The position numbers and the translations under genes were made by a program. From contig NC_084462.1 of NCBI RefSeq assembly GCF_027409185.1, positions 185,508,071 through 185,572,070 of the forward strand: a DNA stretch of 64,000 nt. Reading direction: 5' to 3'. The notes below the pieces were generated by a model that saw nothing but the letters and a program-made list of their open reading frames with translations, ran no database searches and was not told the origin of the DNA. This document shows, one piece after another, positions 35,491 through 48,280 of this stretch. The DNA comes from Cynocephalus volans (taxonomy: Eukaryota; Chordata; Mammalia; Dermoptera; Cynocephalidae). Within the stretch, counting starts at the first letter, position 1. Each line of letters begins with the position of its first letter.

Positions 35491-35619
35491 AAATCTATCA
35501 TTAACTTTCATCAATTAATACAGTTGTACAATTTTTTACAGTTTATAACCCATATGAAACATACTTTTGTGAAACAAACAACAAACATTGTGATGTCAGT
35601 AATTTAGAGGATATGAGAG

Positions 35620-36115
35620 CATTGTCTATTTTCTCTTTTGTTCTCTGTGCTTTCTGGCTCATGTCCATAGAGTCTGCGCACACACCTAGTTCCTGAATTG
35701 TTTCACCTATATTTTGCCTTAGTAATTTTTCAGTTTCAGGTCTTATACTTAAGTCTTTAATCCACTTTGAGTTGAATTTGTATACGGTGTGAGGTAAATA
35801 CCTAGTGTCATCCTTCTGCTTATGGATATCCAGTTTTCCCTGCATCACTTGCTGAGAGGAAGTCTTGTCTCCAATGTAGATTTTTGTTGCCTTTGTCCAA
35901 TACCAGGTGGCTGTGAGCCTGAGGGGTGAATTCTGTATTCTCAATTCTGCTCCACTGGTCTGAGTGTCTATTGTCAGTACTAATAGTGTCTATAGTCAGT
36001 AATAATATATTTCAAAATAGCAAGGAGAGTTAAGTTTCAAATGTCTCCCCCCCAAAATTCTAAGTTGATGCGATGGATATATTGACCAGCTTGACCTTGA
36101 AAATCTACACAACTC
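35620..36115 (+). mobile_element. L1 fragment, 5' part inverted
   Basis: 35620-35960 is antisense ORF2 ('tccactttgagttgaatttg', 'gcttatggatatccagtttt'). 36000-36115 is sense L1 3' untranslated text that resumes at 36700 on the far side of a solo LTR. Opposite orientation within one insertion fits twin priming. Duplicated at 54060-54540. Confidence 0.6.
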
Positions 36116-36192
36116 TTCCAGTTGTCGAGAAGGCAAAACATCACTAGACAAAATGTCTCATTAGATTAGTTTTACTATGTTTCCATTTGTAT

Positions 36193-36697
36193 TGTCAGGG
36201 CTAGTGCTCAGACCCTTCAAACCCATTGTACAAGCTGCATCACAAACCCCTCACATGCCAGGCTCGGTCAACAGACACTTCACACACAGGTCCACACTAG
36301 GTAATTGGAAAGATCCCGGTATCATTGGCAGATGACATGAGCTCCATCTTCAGCAACAGCAGCAGCAGCTTTCAGGTCCAGCAGCTGACAAGTCTGGTGG
36401 TGGCAGAGGTGGTGGTGGCAGCGGCCTTGCAGAGGGTCCCAGTGGCACTGGCAGCAAGAGCTTGGTCAACACCCTCCAGAAGCAGTAGAGGCTTCCCATA
36501 GCCCCTGTGGACCTCCCAGGGGTGGGGAGAGCACCGTGGGTCAGAGCCACTCATCCTTTATAATTCAGTCCATAACCCAGGTCACCTGGGTGCACATGCG
36601 CAATTACATTAGACAATAACCAAGGAACACCTGGGTGCACGTGCATATTTACATCAAATGCTCAGCAATATTTTGAACATCTGAGGGGCCCTGAACA
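36193..36697 (-). mobile_element. Solo LTR inserted in L1 3' sequence
   Basis: Low-coordinate end tgtcagggc (36193-36201) and high-coordinate end gccctgaaca give near-matching inverted termini. On the minus strand the element reads TGTTCAGGGC to GCCCTGACA, 505 bp. A TATA-like TTATAAAGGATG lies on the minus strand near 36555. L1 3' text flanks both sides, which shows a later insertion. No clear target-site duplication. Related copies: 4965-5384, 54619-55680 and part of 7440-7640. Confidence 0.7.
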
Positions 36698-38588
36698 TTT
36701 TCCTATATTTTCCCAACAGATATAATTATTCTGCATCACATACATTTTTCAAAATGTCACTCTGTTCCTCATAAATGAATACAATTATGATTTGTCATAT
36801 AAGATGACATTAATAAAAAGTGAAGGAGATACAGCCTCTCTCAGACCACACAGTGGTAAAGGATCAAGGCGTCCCTCAGAAATCCCGAATGAGCTGAGGA
36901 CAGCGGCCAGCACAGCTTGTATTCAACACCTTCAATGTGACAAGTGGAAGTGAACAAGCAGCAACCAGAAGGAAACACCAACACAGCCCTTTTCTCCAGG
37001 TGTGACACGAGGAGTTCTGGGTTCAGGTCTCACACGTAAGAAGCTTGGGTGTCATCACTCCCATCCAGACAAAAGTAAAAACTCTGAACTAAATGAAAAT
37101 TGGTGACAATTCTTTTATCTGTAGAAGAATTTATGTCACCGGGTGAACGGCTGTCCCCAAAACTGAAGATGCAGCCAGGAAGACACAGAGGGTCATAACC
37201 TGTCTGATTAGAAACTCATGAGCAGAAACCTCCGTGGGATCCAGGACTGGGGGAGAAAAACCAGAGCTGCAGCTGAAGAATTGCTGAAGACTCAGAGCTG
37301 GGAAGTCTGAGAGTTGGGTGCAGCCCAGTGCAATGGTCTCAGGGATCCCCAAACTTTAAACTCTACCTCAGGGGCCCACCGTGTTCTCCTAGAAAATATC
37401 GGAGAAGAATCCTGATGTTCACAGCAGAGAAAGGGAGGAAGGAGCCGTTCTGAAATACCCCAGAGCATGACCTTCTCTATAAGAAGCCTTGACCTCAGGA
37501 GAAGCGAGTTTAGCTGATCCTAATGGATTGCAGATTCATCAGAGCATCATTGACCTGAGAGGAGAAAAAACGAATCCCCTCCCCCTCCCACAAGAGACTT
37601 GCAGTGTCCCCTAAAGGAAGGTAAAGGGAGAAGCACTTGGGAAGGTCCCACCCAGGACACGGCTCACTACAGGACAGAACTCATCCTAGGACTGTGCACT
37701 GCTTCCCTACCCCACACCTTACCCACATCCACAGGGCTTCTGTATCATGACAGAGAGAAACTAAAACATAACATGCACCTTAGACACGATTTAAGAAGTG
37801 TCCATGAAAATGTAGTTCACAGAGGAGACAAAAACAAGGACATCAGGGACATTTTATGGAGTTTGTTCTTTGTCTTGTCATCCCGTCAGGCTCTTGTCCC
37901 TGCCAGACCCACCCCAAAATTCAGCCGAGCAAGGCTCTGCTGTGTTTTCATCTCTGTGCTTGTCACCCTGAATCCTCCACATGGAAATATCATAGCTATG
38001 TGTGGCCCTCAGGCATCTGCTTCTCCATCGAGGACACTGAGGAATGGACAGAGAGTGGGACAAATCCTCAACATCAATGTCCACAGTGTAGATGAGGACC
38101 CAGAGGCTAAACTGCCCCACTGAGGATAGAGACGCCGTGGGCAGGGGTCCTGTAGCATGATAATGATCACGTGGCTGTAGCTGCACTTTGTATACGGAAA
38201 AATGCTGATTTAGGTACAGGGTCCTCAAGACTAATCTAAAGTTTCTGGAAAATAATACTAGATCATAACGATTTGTGTGTCAGGAAAATAACAGGTCAAG
38301 AAAAAACCTGAGAAAGAAAAGTCCCCAGTGAAAAGAACCTTCTCTTCTGCACATGAGGAAAGTTACTTCACTCTGTGTTGCCTTCAGTGAGAATGTGAGA
38401 AATTAGAGTCACAAAGAAAAAAGCAGGACATGACCCTGAGGGACATCTGAGAGTCAGCAGAGCAGAGGAAACCTCAGATCCCAAGAGGAACCGCCCATCC
38501 CCTCTCTGCACCTGCTCCATGGGGCACAGGAGCTGGGTGGGCCTTGAGCGGCCCCTGCAGCCCAGACCCCTCCTGTGTCCTGCAGGGA

Positions 38589-38626
38589 GGTTTGTGTCTG
38601 GGTCACGCTGACTTCCTGTCACTGTA
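38589..38626 (-). promoter_or_regulatory. Defective V(D)J recombination signal, 22-bp spacer
   Basis: Heptamer TACAGTG (38620-38626) instead of CACAGTG; its first base is critical for RAG cleavage. The spacer is 22 bp (38598-38619), one base deleted relative to the sister genes. Nonamer ACACAAACC is retained (38589-38597). Confidence 0.9.
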
Positions 38627-39064
38627 TCTCTCGCACAGTAATACATGCCTGTGTCCTCATCAATCACAGAGCTCAGCTGCAGGGAGAACTGGTTCTTGGA
38701 TGTGTCTCTGGTGATGGAGATGCGGCTCTTGAGCGATGGGTTATAACCTGTGCTTCCAGTATAAATTATGCGTCCCATCCACTCAAAGCTCTTCCCCCTG
38801 GGCTGGCGGATCCAGTGCCAACCATAATCACTGGTGATGGAGTAACCAGAGACGGTGAAGGTGAGGGAGAGGGTCTGCGAGGACTTCACCAGTCCTGGGC
38901 CTGACTACTGCAGCTGCCCCTTGGAGAGGACACCTGGGGAGAAGGAGAATCAAAATCTGTCAGTCACATGCAGTCACAACCATACCGTAGACTCATGTGT
39001 GACATCTGAGACCCTCACCTTCAGGAGCAGTCACCAGGCAAAGAAGCAGACTCCACAGTCTCAT
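38627..39064 (-). pseudogene. IGHV pseudogene, clan II (VH4-like)
   Basis: Leader 39019-39064 ([15 protein letters not shown]) and V exon 38627-38933 with normal splice signals and an 85-bp intron. The V exon has a TAG stop at 38905-38907 (framework 1, the Glu of QLQESG), and the first conserved cysteine is Phe (LTFTVS; TTC at 38857-38859). The rest is open: [40 protein letters not shown]. Recombination signal is also defective. Three independent lesions against a well-kept body suggest recent loss. Promoter octamer is intact, so germline transcription may persist. Confidence 0.95.
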
Positions 39065-39176
39065 CTTCTATTTCACCTGAACTCTGCCATCCCCAGAGAC
39101 CTGAGCCCTGTCTGAGGACAGACCTGTGAGCTTCCACGTCAGAAGTGTCCACATTTACTCTAGAGCTTGAAGGAAA

Positions 39177-39184
39177 ATTTGCAT
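39177..39184 (-). promoter_or_regulatory. Ig octamer ATGCAAAT upstream of a pseudogene
   Basis: Exact octamer on the minus strand about 113 bp upstream of the leader start, at the same spacing as in the functional VH4 genes. Confidence 0.85.
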
Positions 39185-42100
39185 GTGGGGGAGCTTTGTC
39201 CTTATAAGTGCTGAGGAACTGAGTTGGGAACCATTGTATTTTTTGAAGTGCTTATGTGTTTGTTTGTTTGTTTTTCTTGAAATTATTATACATGTATTTA
39301 TGGTATGGGTGGGAACTTGGTGAGCTACATGACATAATGTGGCCCCAGCTTTCTGAGCCCACATCTTCCTTCCTTCAACCCCTGTGTTCTGTGCTGACTG
39401 GGACCCAGCCCAACTCTCCCACATAAACTCTGGCTCTGGGTCTTGCTTCTACAGTTTGGATCCCAGCACAAACCCTGGTTCTTTCCCTGGACCCTCTCCT
39501 GTGATGTGGTTCTCGTGACACCTGAGAGCTTGTTACTTGGTATATTGTTGTTACATGAGTTCTAGGCCTGCCTTGTGTTTTCCATCCTGCCATACAAGAC
39601 ACAGCACATCAGAACCCACAGAGACTCTGCAGAAAATGGTGCCCAGTGCATTACTGAGGACCCTGATTCTCAATATCTGGGAAAGATAAAAATCTTAAAT
39701 GCCTCCATTCCATGGTCATTCCTGTTCATTTAAAGTGTACAAAAGTTCAACATATATTCACTTGTCACCCACATTGTATAGATTTTATTCCTTCATTTAA
39801 TCCACCAAGCTTATCAGATATCAAAAAATAAAATTGATTACAATGGTTAACATGAAAGCAGTAATAACATCCTATTGATAAACTTTTAAAAACAAAATTT
39901 CCCTTGATGTGCACCTGTCTGTGGGCATGAGAGCCAGTCCATGTCTGTGGCATCACTCTCTGGATGACTGCCCACCACAGAGAGAGAGGCCACAGGCCGG
40001 GCTGGACGCTGTGCTGTGCCTGCCCCTGTCTGCTCCATGTCAGTCCCAAAGACAGCTCCATGTCAGTCCCAAGGAGGGACAGCCCTTCAAGAGTCCTCAA
40101 TGAATGACAAGACAGGAGCTGCTGGTGGGCAATTTGGGGATGATTCTTCAGGTCCTGTTGACTCCTACATGGTGTTGGAGTTTTATCAAAATGTTGAAAG
40201 ACCTGGTGAAAGATGATGAAAAAGAAACACTCTGAAATGATAAATCAAGTATTAGAACCAGAATAAGATATGACACAGATTCTGGAATTATCAGAGAGGA
40301 GATTTGAAATAACTCTGTGCATGTGCATCTATGTTTAATTTTTATTCAAACCTTCAGCTGACTCTCCAGAGTCCTTGTCGCCCATCTCTGTGTGTCCAGG
40401 AGAACTTGTCAGGAAGCTCCGCCTCATGGAGAAGCAGCGCAGCCTCTCAGTGGAGTAAGGGACAAGGACAAAGACCTGCATCTTGCTCGTTTCTGTTCTA
40501 ATGTGCTCAGGAGGGAAGGTGCAGTGAGAAGAGGTGACTGATTCATAACGTCACTCAGGAACCAAGAGTCCCACTGATTTCAGAACCAGAATCTGCAACT
40601 TGTGGACAGACATTTACAGAAATCAGAAGGTGAGGGAATGGTGAATTTCAGGTGGAATGTTTTTTAACTGCTGTAAAGACACTAAACATGAGGTCTCCCT
40701 AGTAACACAATTCAAGTGCATGACACAGGATGTGAACCACGAATGCAGTGTTGTAGAGCAGATCTCTAGACCTTGTTCATCCTGCATAACTGCCACTTTC
40801 CTCCTGTAGAACGTTACGTTAATTAGCCAGGCTGTGAGGATTTGTGTTATAAGTGTGTACACTTCCTTGGGCATAATCTGTCATATGGCCCTGACTTACA
40901 TCAAAAGCTAAAAAGTGTGTGTTATCTGCTATTTCAGGATAAATGAGAACAACAGGTGTGGGTGTGGACTGGAGCCTGACACACTGAGTCCGTGTCACCT
41001 CTGTCTCTGTCTCTGTCTCTCTCTCTCCACACCCACCCACCCATACTCACAAATGCTCACCATAGCTCTTTAGAAAATCTACCACGAACTGTCAATTTGA
41101 TTGATCCTGATAACTCCTCATAGAATAATATGTGAACCTCACAGTCCTGTTCTGAAGTAAGTCACAGTGTGTAGGAAGGATCTGCCTTAGTACAAAGTGA
41201 CAGGATGGTCCTGTGTGTTTGAGAGTCAGTGCATCACAGCCTGTTTCTTTGAATCTTAATTGTCCTGCAGGCCTCATGCACATGCTCGTCTCTAACTTGG
41301 AATGGGTGTTGTGTTTTCTGGATAGACCTAGTTTAAAAAAATATTTTAAGATAATTATAGTATTGAAAATTCATTAAGTAAGACTCACACACCACTGAAA
41401 AGAGAAAATATCTTCATTTAAAAAAATGGTCTTAGATGGGATGTCAGAAAAGTGGTAAAAGTACTAGCTGAGAACATTTTAAATGTCCTTTAAATAAATC
41501 AAACAATATTAAAAACTATTATTATGTCATTAATACTAACAATTAATATTCCTTGCATTTTTAGTGAAACCCTAAGGAAAATATAATGATGATAATAATA
41601 ATAATAATAAACACTAATAGTAAATCACCAAAAACCCATGTGATGAGAAACCAGCAGAAACATGAACTGAGGAGATAATCTCTTTATATATGTGGAATCA
41701 TTGATATAGAAGAAAGAGAGATAAAGAAAATTGTCAAGATGAATAAAGAGATGAGATTTAAGAATAGACCTACTCAGCAGAGAAGAAAGGGGGCATATGG
41801 ATCATGAATAATGTTAGAGATAAATTGGTGATAAACCACACCTTCTCAAAATGTGCCTATAATTGGATGAAGGTTAAGTAGACTGAAAGGTAAAAGAAAA
41901 GGCATAATGGGGTTTTCATTACAAAAATTGCATGCCTTTAGCAATATTTGCTGTGCAACGGTGTAAGTACATGAATACAAGATGGTTGGGAGTGCAGGAC
42001 CAGAAATCAACAATAAAAATACCTGCCAGAGCAATGCAGATATAAAAAATTAGATGTTAGACAAAGGCTTTATTGAAGTTCAATTATGCGTGAAGATAAC

Positions 42101-43709
42101 ACTACAAGCTACACGTTTTTGATACGTGGTAACAAACCAGTCACCATGTCACACTTTGTTCATGGTCTTCCTATCAGACTTTCTAACACAGAATAATGCA
42201 GTTCAACTTCAAATGTAACAGTTTCTTGAGGAAATTAGTAAATGTTAACTAAAATACTCTGAATCACCTCAGATTTCCCCTTTAAACACAAAAGTGAGTG
42301 TGACACTGGTTGATTTGCTGTTTGTATATTACGAAGTCAGCCCTTTGAAGTTCACATCTGATCTGTGTGATAATTTTGAGACTGTCACTGTATGTAAAGG
42401 AAAACCGCATGTAATCATTTAAAAAGGTTTCCATTAATAATCATGCTCAGTTGAAATATAGAGACACACTCTTCTGTCCTGTGTCCAGGTTCCAAATTAG
42501 AAAACTGAGCTCATTTGCTAATGTGATTTAGTAATTTTCCCCTAAAAGTGTTTTCAGAGGAATATGTCCATCTCCATCCTGCTTCCGATCTGTTCCCAAA
42601 CTTTAGGGCTCTTATATTTACCTGTATATGTGTCCTCTGGTCATTGAGTCACAGGGTTTGATTGTTTGGACCACACTACTCAGCCCATTCCCTGACTGAT
42701 GTCTGACCCCAGCCTCCCATAGGCTTGTCACCCTCAGTGCTCTGCAGCTCGTGGCGCTGTCTGCATGTCCTCTGACATAAGGTGTGTGAGCTGTGAGAGG
42801 TGTCCTGGGGTCAGCAGCTGCTCTGTCCTCACAGATAATCTGTGCTTTCAAGAAAGCTGCTTGCATTCTGTAGTTTGTCTTTCTGCTGTGTTGATTTTTT
42901 CTTTTGATGTGCAGAAGCTTTTGTAAATGATATAATCCCATTTGTATGTTTTTTCTTTTGTTCCTTGTGCTTTTCGGATCTTATTCGCAAAGTCTTTGCC
43001 TAGACATCTGACAAGGTATTAATATACAGAATACATAGGGTTCTCAATACCAAAAGAGAGAAAAAAAAAAAACAAACAGATAATCAAACAGAAATATGTG
43101 CAATGGAGATGAGTAGACAGTAGACATTTTTCAAAAGAAGATATTGAAATGGCTAACAGATAAATGAAAAAAATGTTCAGCATCAGTAATCATTAGGAAA
43201 ATGCAAATCAAAAACACGTTGAGATATTATCTCAACCCAGATAGACTGGCCATTATTGAAGAGACCGTGAATAACAAATGCTGGTGAGGATGTGGAGAAA
43301 TCAGAAAACTTCTACTCTGTTGGTAGGACTGTAAATTAGTAAAGCCAATATGGAGGTTTCTTAACAAACTACAGATAGAAGTGTCATATGATCCAGCAAT
43401 GCTACTACTGGATTTATATCCAAAGGAATGGAAATCCTGTCAAAGGGACAACTGCACTCCCATGTTAATCACAACTCTATTTCCAATAGTCAAAATATGG
43501 AGCCAACCTAAATGTCCCTCGACAGTGTACAGGGTAAGGAAAATGTGGTTTATATACACAGTAGAATACTACTCATTCATAAAAACAATATAAAATTCTG
43601 CCATTTGAATCAACATGGGTGAGTCTGGAGAAAATCATATTAAGTGAAATAAGCCAAAGAAAGACAGAGAAATACTGCATATTCTCGATCATAATTGCAT
43701 GCTAAGAAA

Positions 43710-43735
43710 AGAAAGCAAGCAAGCAAGCAAGCAAG

Positions 43736-43807
<72 letters not shown>

Positions 43808-43852
43808 GGAAGGATGGAAAGAAGGAAGGAAGGAAGGAAGGAAGGAAGGAAA

Positions 43853-43888
<36 letters not shown>

Positions 43889-44030
43889 GGAAAAAAAGAG
43901 AAAGAAAGAAAGAGAAAAAGAGAGAGAGAAAGAAAGAAAGAGAGGAAGAAAAAGAAAAGAAAGAAAGAATTCAAGAAAGAAAGAAAGGAGAAAAAAGGAA
44001 AGAAAGAAAGAGAAAGAGAAAGAAAGAAAA
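43710..44030 (+). repeat. (GAAA)n/(GGAA)n microsatellite 1
   Basis: Purine tract of GCAA, GA, GAAA and GGAA sub-repeats directly after the L1 3' end. Long open frames rich in Lys/Glu/Arg are artefacts of the repeat. Confidence 0.95.
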
Positions 44031-44189
44031 TGTGGTTTATATACACAATAGAATATTACTCATTAATAAAAACAAAATGAAATTCTGCCATTTGAAGCCT
44101 CATGGAAGAGTCTGGGGAAAATCATATTAAGTGAAATAAGCCATAGAAAGACAAAGAAATACTGCATATTCTCAATCATAACTGCATGT

Positions 44190-44212
44190 TAAGAAAAAAG
44201 AAAAGAAAAGAA

Positions 44213-44300
<88 letters not shown>

Positions 44301-44427
44301 GAAAGAAAGAAAAAAGAAAGAAAGAAAGAAAGAGAAAGAAAGAAAAAAGAAAGAAAGAAAGAAAAGAAAAGAAAGAAAGAAAGAAGGAAGGAAGGAAGAA
44401 AGGAAGGAAGAAAGGAAGAAAGAAAAG
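44190..44427 (+). repeat. (GAAA)n microsatellite 2
   Basis: Almost pure GAAA with AAAAG and GGAA interruptions, following the second copy of the L1 3' segment. Confidence 0.95.
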
Positions 44428-45104
44428 ACCACAACAATACGTTGAACGTTGAGAAGGAGGGAACAAACCTAAGGACACTCGAGACAGGGGAAGGGAGGGA
44501 GGGTGGATGGGAGCGACAAGGCGGGTCAAGGGCATAAAAAAAATTGAGATTTTCTATAATGAGTACGCTAATAATAAAAACTAAAAATAAATAAATAAAA
44601 AGTAAATATAGCTGCATGATGGCTGCAGATGATTTCAAATTAATATTAGCTAAGTGTTTATATTAATCAGCTGTACATGGTATAGACGAATAGTTTCCAA
44701 TCTTAAGTCAGCGCTTGCCTTGACACTTTACAAACACCGCTAGGTTCTTTTTCACCACGTGTAACCAGTCAACAAGACAATCCTGGGAATTCTCTAAAGG
44801 TGGACCATGGTTATGAAACAAGCCTCAAAGACACTTTGGACATTTCCTGGTGGATTTTCTTCAGCTTCCATTCATGAGGGGATTTTAATATGTTTTATTT
44901 ATTGTTTTACTAGTTTTTTTCAATGTCTTGAAGTAATTTATTGGAAAAATGTTAGAGCTCTTTCAGTTGATAAAATGATGCTTTATTTTGTGTTTACAAC
45001 CTGTATTATGAAAACATTTACATCAAGTGAGCTTGTCAAAATTCTAAACACAAGAGCACACACACACATATACACAAGGAAAATACGCTTTTGGAAGACT
45101 ACAT

Positions 45105-46800
45105 GACAAATAGACACTTTGCAAACAAAGTGTTGACATTCTTCAGAGAAATGGTAAAAACTATCCAAAATTTCACATCAAGGAACAAAAGACACCACAC
45201 AGCCAAAGCAATCCAGAGAAAGAAAAAATAATAATAAAGCTGGAGGCGTTAAACTACCTGACTTTAAATTCCACTACAAATCTATAGTAAGAGAAACAGC
45301 ATGGAACCGGCATAAAAACAGACACTAAAACCAATGCAACAGAACAGAGAACCCAGAAAGCAAACCACATACTTACAGCCAACTGGTCTTTGACAAAGGC
45401 ACCAAGAGCACACATCAGTGAAAAGACTGACTCTTCAATATATGGTGCTGGAGATACTGGAAAACCATCTATAACAAAATAAAACTAGACCTGTATCTTC
45501 CACCATATTTGAAAATCAACTCAAAATGGATTAAAGACTTAAATGTAAGACCTGATACCTTACAACTTCTAAAATAAAACACAGGTGAAACACTCCAGGA
45601 ATTAGGACTGGGGAAAAACTTTATGGAAATACCTCAAAAGCACAGGTGACAAAAGAAAAAAAAAATAAACAAATAGTGTTATATCAAACTAAAAATTTTC
45701 TGCACAGCAAAGGAAACAATTAACCAAACAAAAAGACAACCTGCAGAGTGGGAGGAAATATTTGTAAACTATGCATCCAGCATGGGATTATTATACAGAA
45801 TATACAAGGAACCCAGAAAATGTTGCCATAGGAAAAACTATAATGAACCAGATTAAAAATTGAGCAAAGGGGCCTAGTAGACATTTCTCAAAAGAAGATA
45901 TACAAATGGCCAACAGACACATTAAATAATTCTCAACATCACTAAACATCAGGGCAATACAAATCAAAACCACACTTATATATCATCTGATTCAGATAGA
46001 CTGGCCATTATCCAGAAGACAGAGTAAGAGATGCTGGGCAGGATCCTGAGAAAGTGAAACCCTCCTACACTGTTGGTGAGACTGTCAATCAGTGTAGCTA
46101 TTATGGAAAACAGCATGGAAGTTTCTCAAACATGACAGATAGATCTGCCATATGATCCAGGAATCCCACTGCTGGGTACATAACCATAGGAAAGGAAATC
46201 ATCATGTTGAAGGGAAACTTGCACTCCCATGTTTAACGCAGCTCTATTTACCGTAGCCAAGATTAGGACCCAACTTACATGACAATTGGTGGGTGTCTGG
46301 ATAAGTAAACTTTGGTATCTGTACACAATGTAATACTACTTTGCCAATAAAATAAATAACAAAAGTCTGCCATTTGCAGCAATATGGATGAACTTGGGGA
46401 AAATTATGTTAAGTGAGATAAGCTGGGCACAGAAAGTGAAATACCACATGTCTTCACTCATAAGTGGGAGCTAAAAATAAAACAGAAAAAGAAATAAAGA
46501 TACAATGATGACAATAACTTGTAGAAATTTCAAAAGGGGAGATCGTACGTAGGCCACCAGAGTGTGAAATGAGGAGGGGGGATGGGTTTAGCATGGAATT
46601 GATAAAGAACCCCAAAATATATCACACTGTACAATGTTGAATATATTATTTATTCTGATATGAGCTTGTATATTGTACACATATATGGATATACAAAGCC
46701 ATACCCCTCAGATATTTACAAAAAAATTCAATAAAAACAATAAAAAGAATGTAATAAATTTACTTTTAAGAAAAATATGAAAGAAAAAAATTTAAATCTT
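45105..46800 (+). mobile_element. L1 ORF2 C-terminus and 3' end, sense
   Basis: Followed in order: 'ggaggcgttaaactacctga', 'ggcataaaaacagacactaa', 'tcaactcaaaatggattaaa', 'ggccaacagacacattaaat', 'tcttcactcataagtgggag' and the 3' untranslated region. Stops and indels throughout. Confidence 0.85.
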
Positions 46801-48280
46801 AGAATAATAAAATTATAAATATTAATCTAGGAAAACGGGAGACAATTATTATTTTCCATTTATGCTGATCAGTGCTCAAAAGTTCTCAATAAAATCATGT
46901 GCAGTGTTAGATCCTTTGATCACTGAAGAAAGATAGTCTGGGAACTAAAGTTTAAAATGCACTAAAACAAATGTCTATTCTTTAAAATAGCAAATCAAGT
47001 TGTATGGATGGGCTTGATGTTATGCAGGTCACCACCAGTAGGAAATAGAGATCCTTCCCTTGGAACTTCTTGAGAAGCCACATGTGGACCTGGGCACTAA
47101 GAGTGGGGCATTATCTTCCTGTTTCAACCTCCACTGCTGGTGGATACCCCTGAGAGGTTTGACTTATCTACACATCAGGGCGGTATCGACCTGTGGGACT
47201 CAAAGTTCCCACTACAGTGAAGGAAGTTATGCATCACCTGAGAGCTGTTTCAGGTAAAGGTGGATCTTGTCCATACAGAAATATCCAACGCAATTGCTGC
47301 TAACATTTGTCTTGGCCTGGGGGACACGAAAGGAAACAACAAAAATCCAGTCCAGTGTGTCCTTATATTTCTCTTTTCGTAGTTGGTTCCACACAGGTCC
47401 ACTCAGTCCACTCTGCCACAAAGGCCAGACTGACTCCTCTTTGTCGCGGTGCATAGGTGCCATCTTAGCCTGAAAGACATGGGGCAGTTACCATCCCTGG
47501 TAGAGAAACTCTCTTCATCAGCTGAGCCACAGTCATAAGTATCCCCTTTAAGAAGACAGCAAACATAGACTCAAATTACGTGGAACCACTTCTGTGCCCT
47601 AGTGGAAGGACTGTGAAGGCATAAATAAAACTTTGCATTTAGTCACAGCAAACATGGTGAAAGGAATTAATCCTGCTTCAACACTCTTATTCCCAGACCC
47701 CTGTGTTGTAGCTACTGGGCTAAAGCGTCCTATAGTGCAGATTGATTTGGACCATATGCTGGACACTAGATTACAGTGAAATGCCTGTGATGGAATTAAT
47801 TTAGAGCTGAGAGTTTCTTCTGGAAGACGATGTCATAAAACATCCTCAGACACATCAATTTGGTTTTATTTTCAGAGACTTGAATTGGCCCTTCCATTGT
47901 TCTATTAGTCTTTCTGCTTCTGGAAATATCGAAATGATAGATGACAACTTTAGCCCATGCGTGTGTTCCCATGGCCTCACGTCCTATGACTCAACAACAA
48001 CTAGTGTCCTTGGTCTTAGACAACATCCTGCAGGATCTCATATAAGATCCAGACTTTCAGCACCAAGGACATTGGTCATGAGAAAAGGACTTTGCCAACA
48101 AAGGCAAATCCTCATACTGGATGAGACTAACTACCATAAACAAATATAAAGCTAAAAGTGTAGGTGAAGGGCACATGGTATTCTCTGTCTTATTACTGCA
48201 AGATATGTATAAGCCTAAAGTTACTTCAAAATGCATTTAAAAATTAAGAAAAATATGAATGAATAGGTAAATAATGCCAA
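46800..48280. other. Intergenic, unclassified
   Basis: No IGHV element. A 78-codon minus-strand frame (47227-47463) starts with Met, but I do not recognise the product and see no supporting signals. It may be part of an old retroposon. Confidence 0.4.

Larger units (their letters stand above)
32000..36190. repeat. Segmental duplication: VH3 block, copy 1
   Basis: Homologous to 50200-54615. Anchors: a 3' flank phrase near 32080 and 50290; the VH3 exons (33353 and 51726); 'gtctgggtctgtgctccaca' near 33800 and 52162; and an antisense L1 at 35620-35950 and 54060-54370. With the following VH4 blocks it forms one VH3+VH4 cassette: leader-to-V-exon distances between the two genes are 5274 and 5888 bp, and the difference is explained by an insertion and a deletion within an LTR. 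Confidence 0.9.
42865..44600 (+). mobile_element. L1 3' end, 5' part inverted, with internal tandem duplication
   Basis: 42865-43010 is antisense ORF2; 43015-43710 is sense ORF2 C-terminus and 3' end. After a GAAA microsatellite the last part of the L1 (43545-43705) is repeated at 44030-44190, followed by a second GAAA tract. Inserted within VH4 block 2. Confidence 0.75.
36720..45070. repeat. Segmental duplication: VH4 block 2
   Basis: Homologous to 16375-24190 and, in the first part, to 55680-58960. Block 2 is interrupted at 42865-44600 by L1 sequence and GAAA microsatellites that are absent from block 1. Confidence 0.85.

Noticed and set aside
41265-41280. Possible octamer in VH4 block 2 (equivalent of 21436)
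   Set aside because: Sequence is catgcacatgc, which no longer matches the octamer, and no V gene follows.
43695-44638. Lys/Glu/Arg-rich and Phe/Ser/Leu-rich ORFs
   Set aside because: Artefacts of GAAA microsatellites on either strand.
47227-47463. 78-codon minus-strand ORF
   Set aside because: Product not recognised and no promoter, splice or repeat context; left as unclassified sequence.
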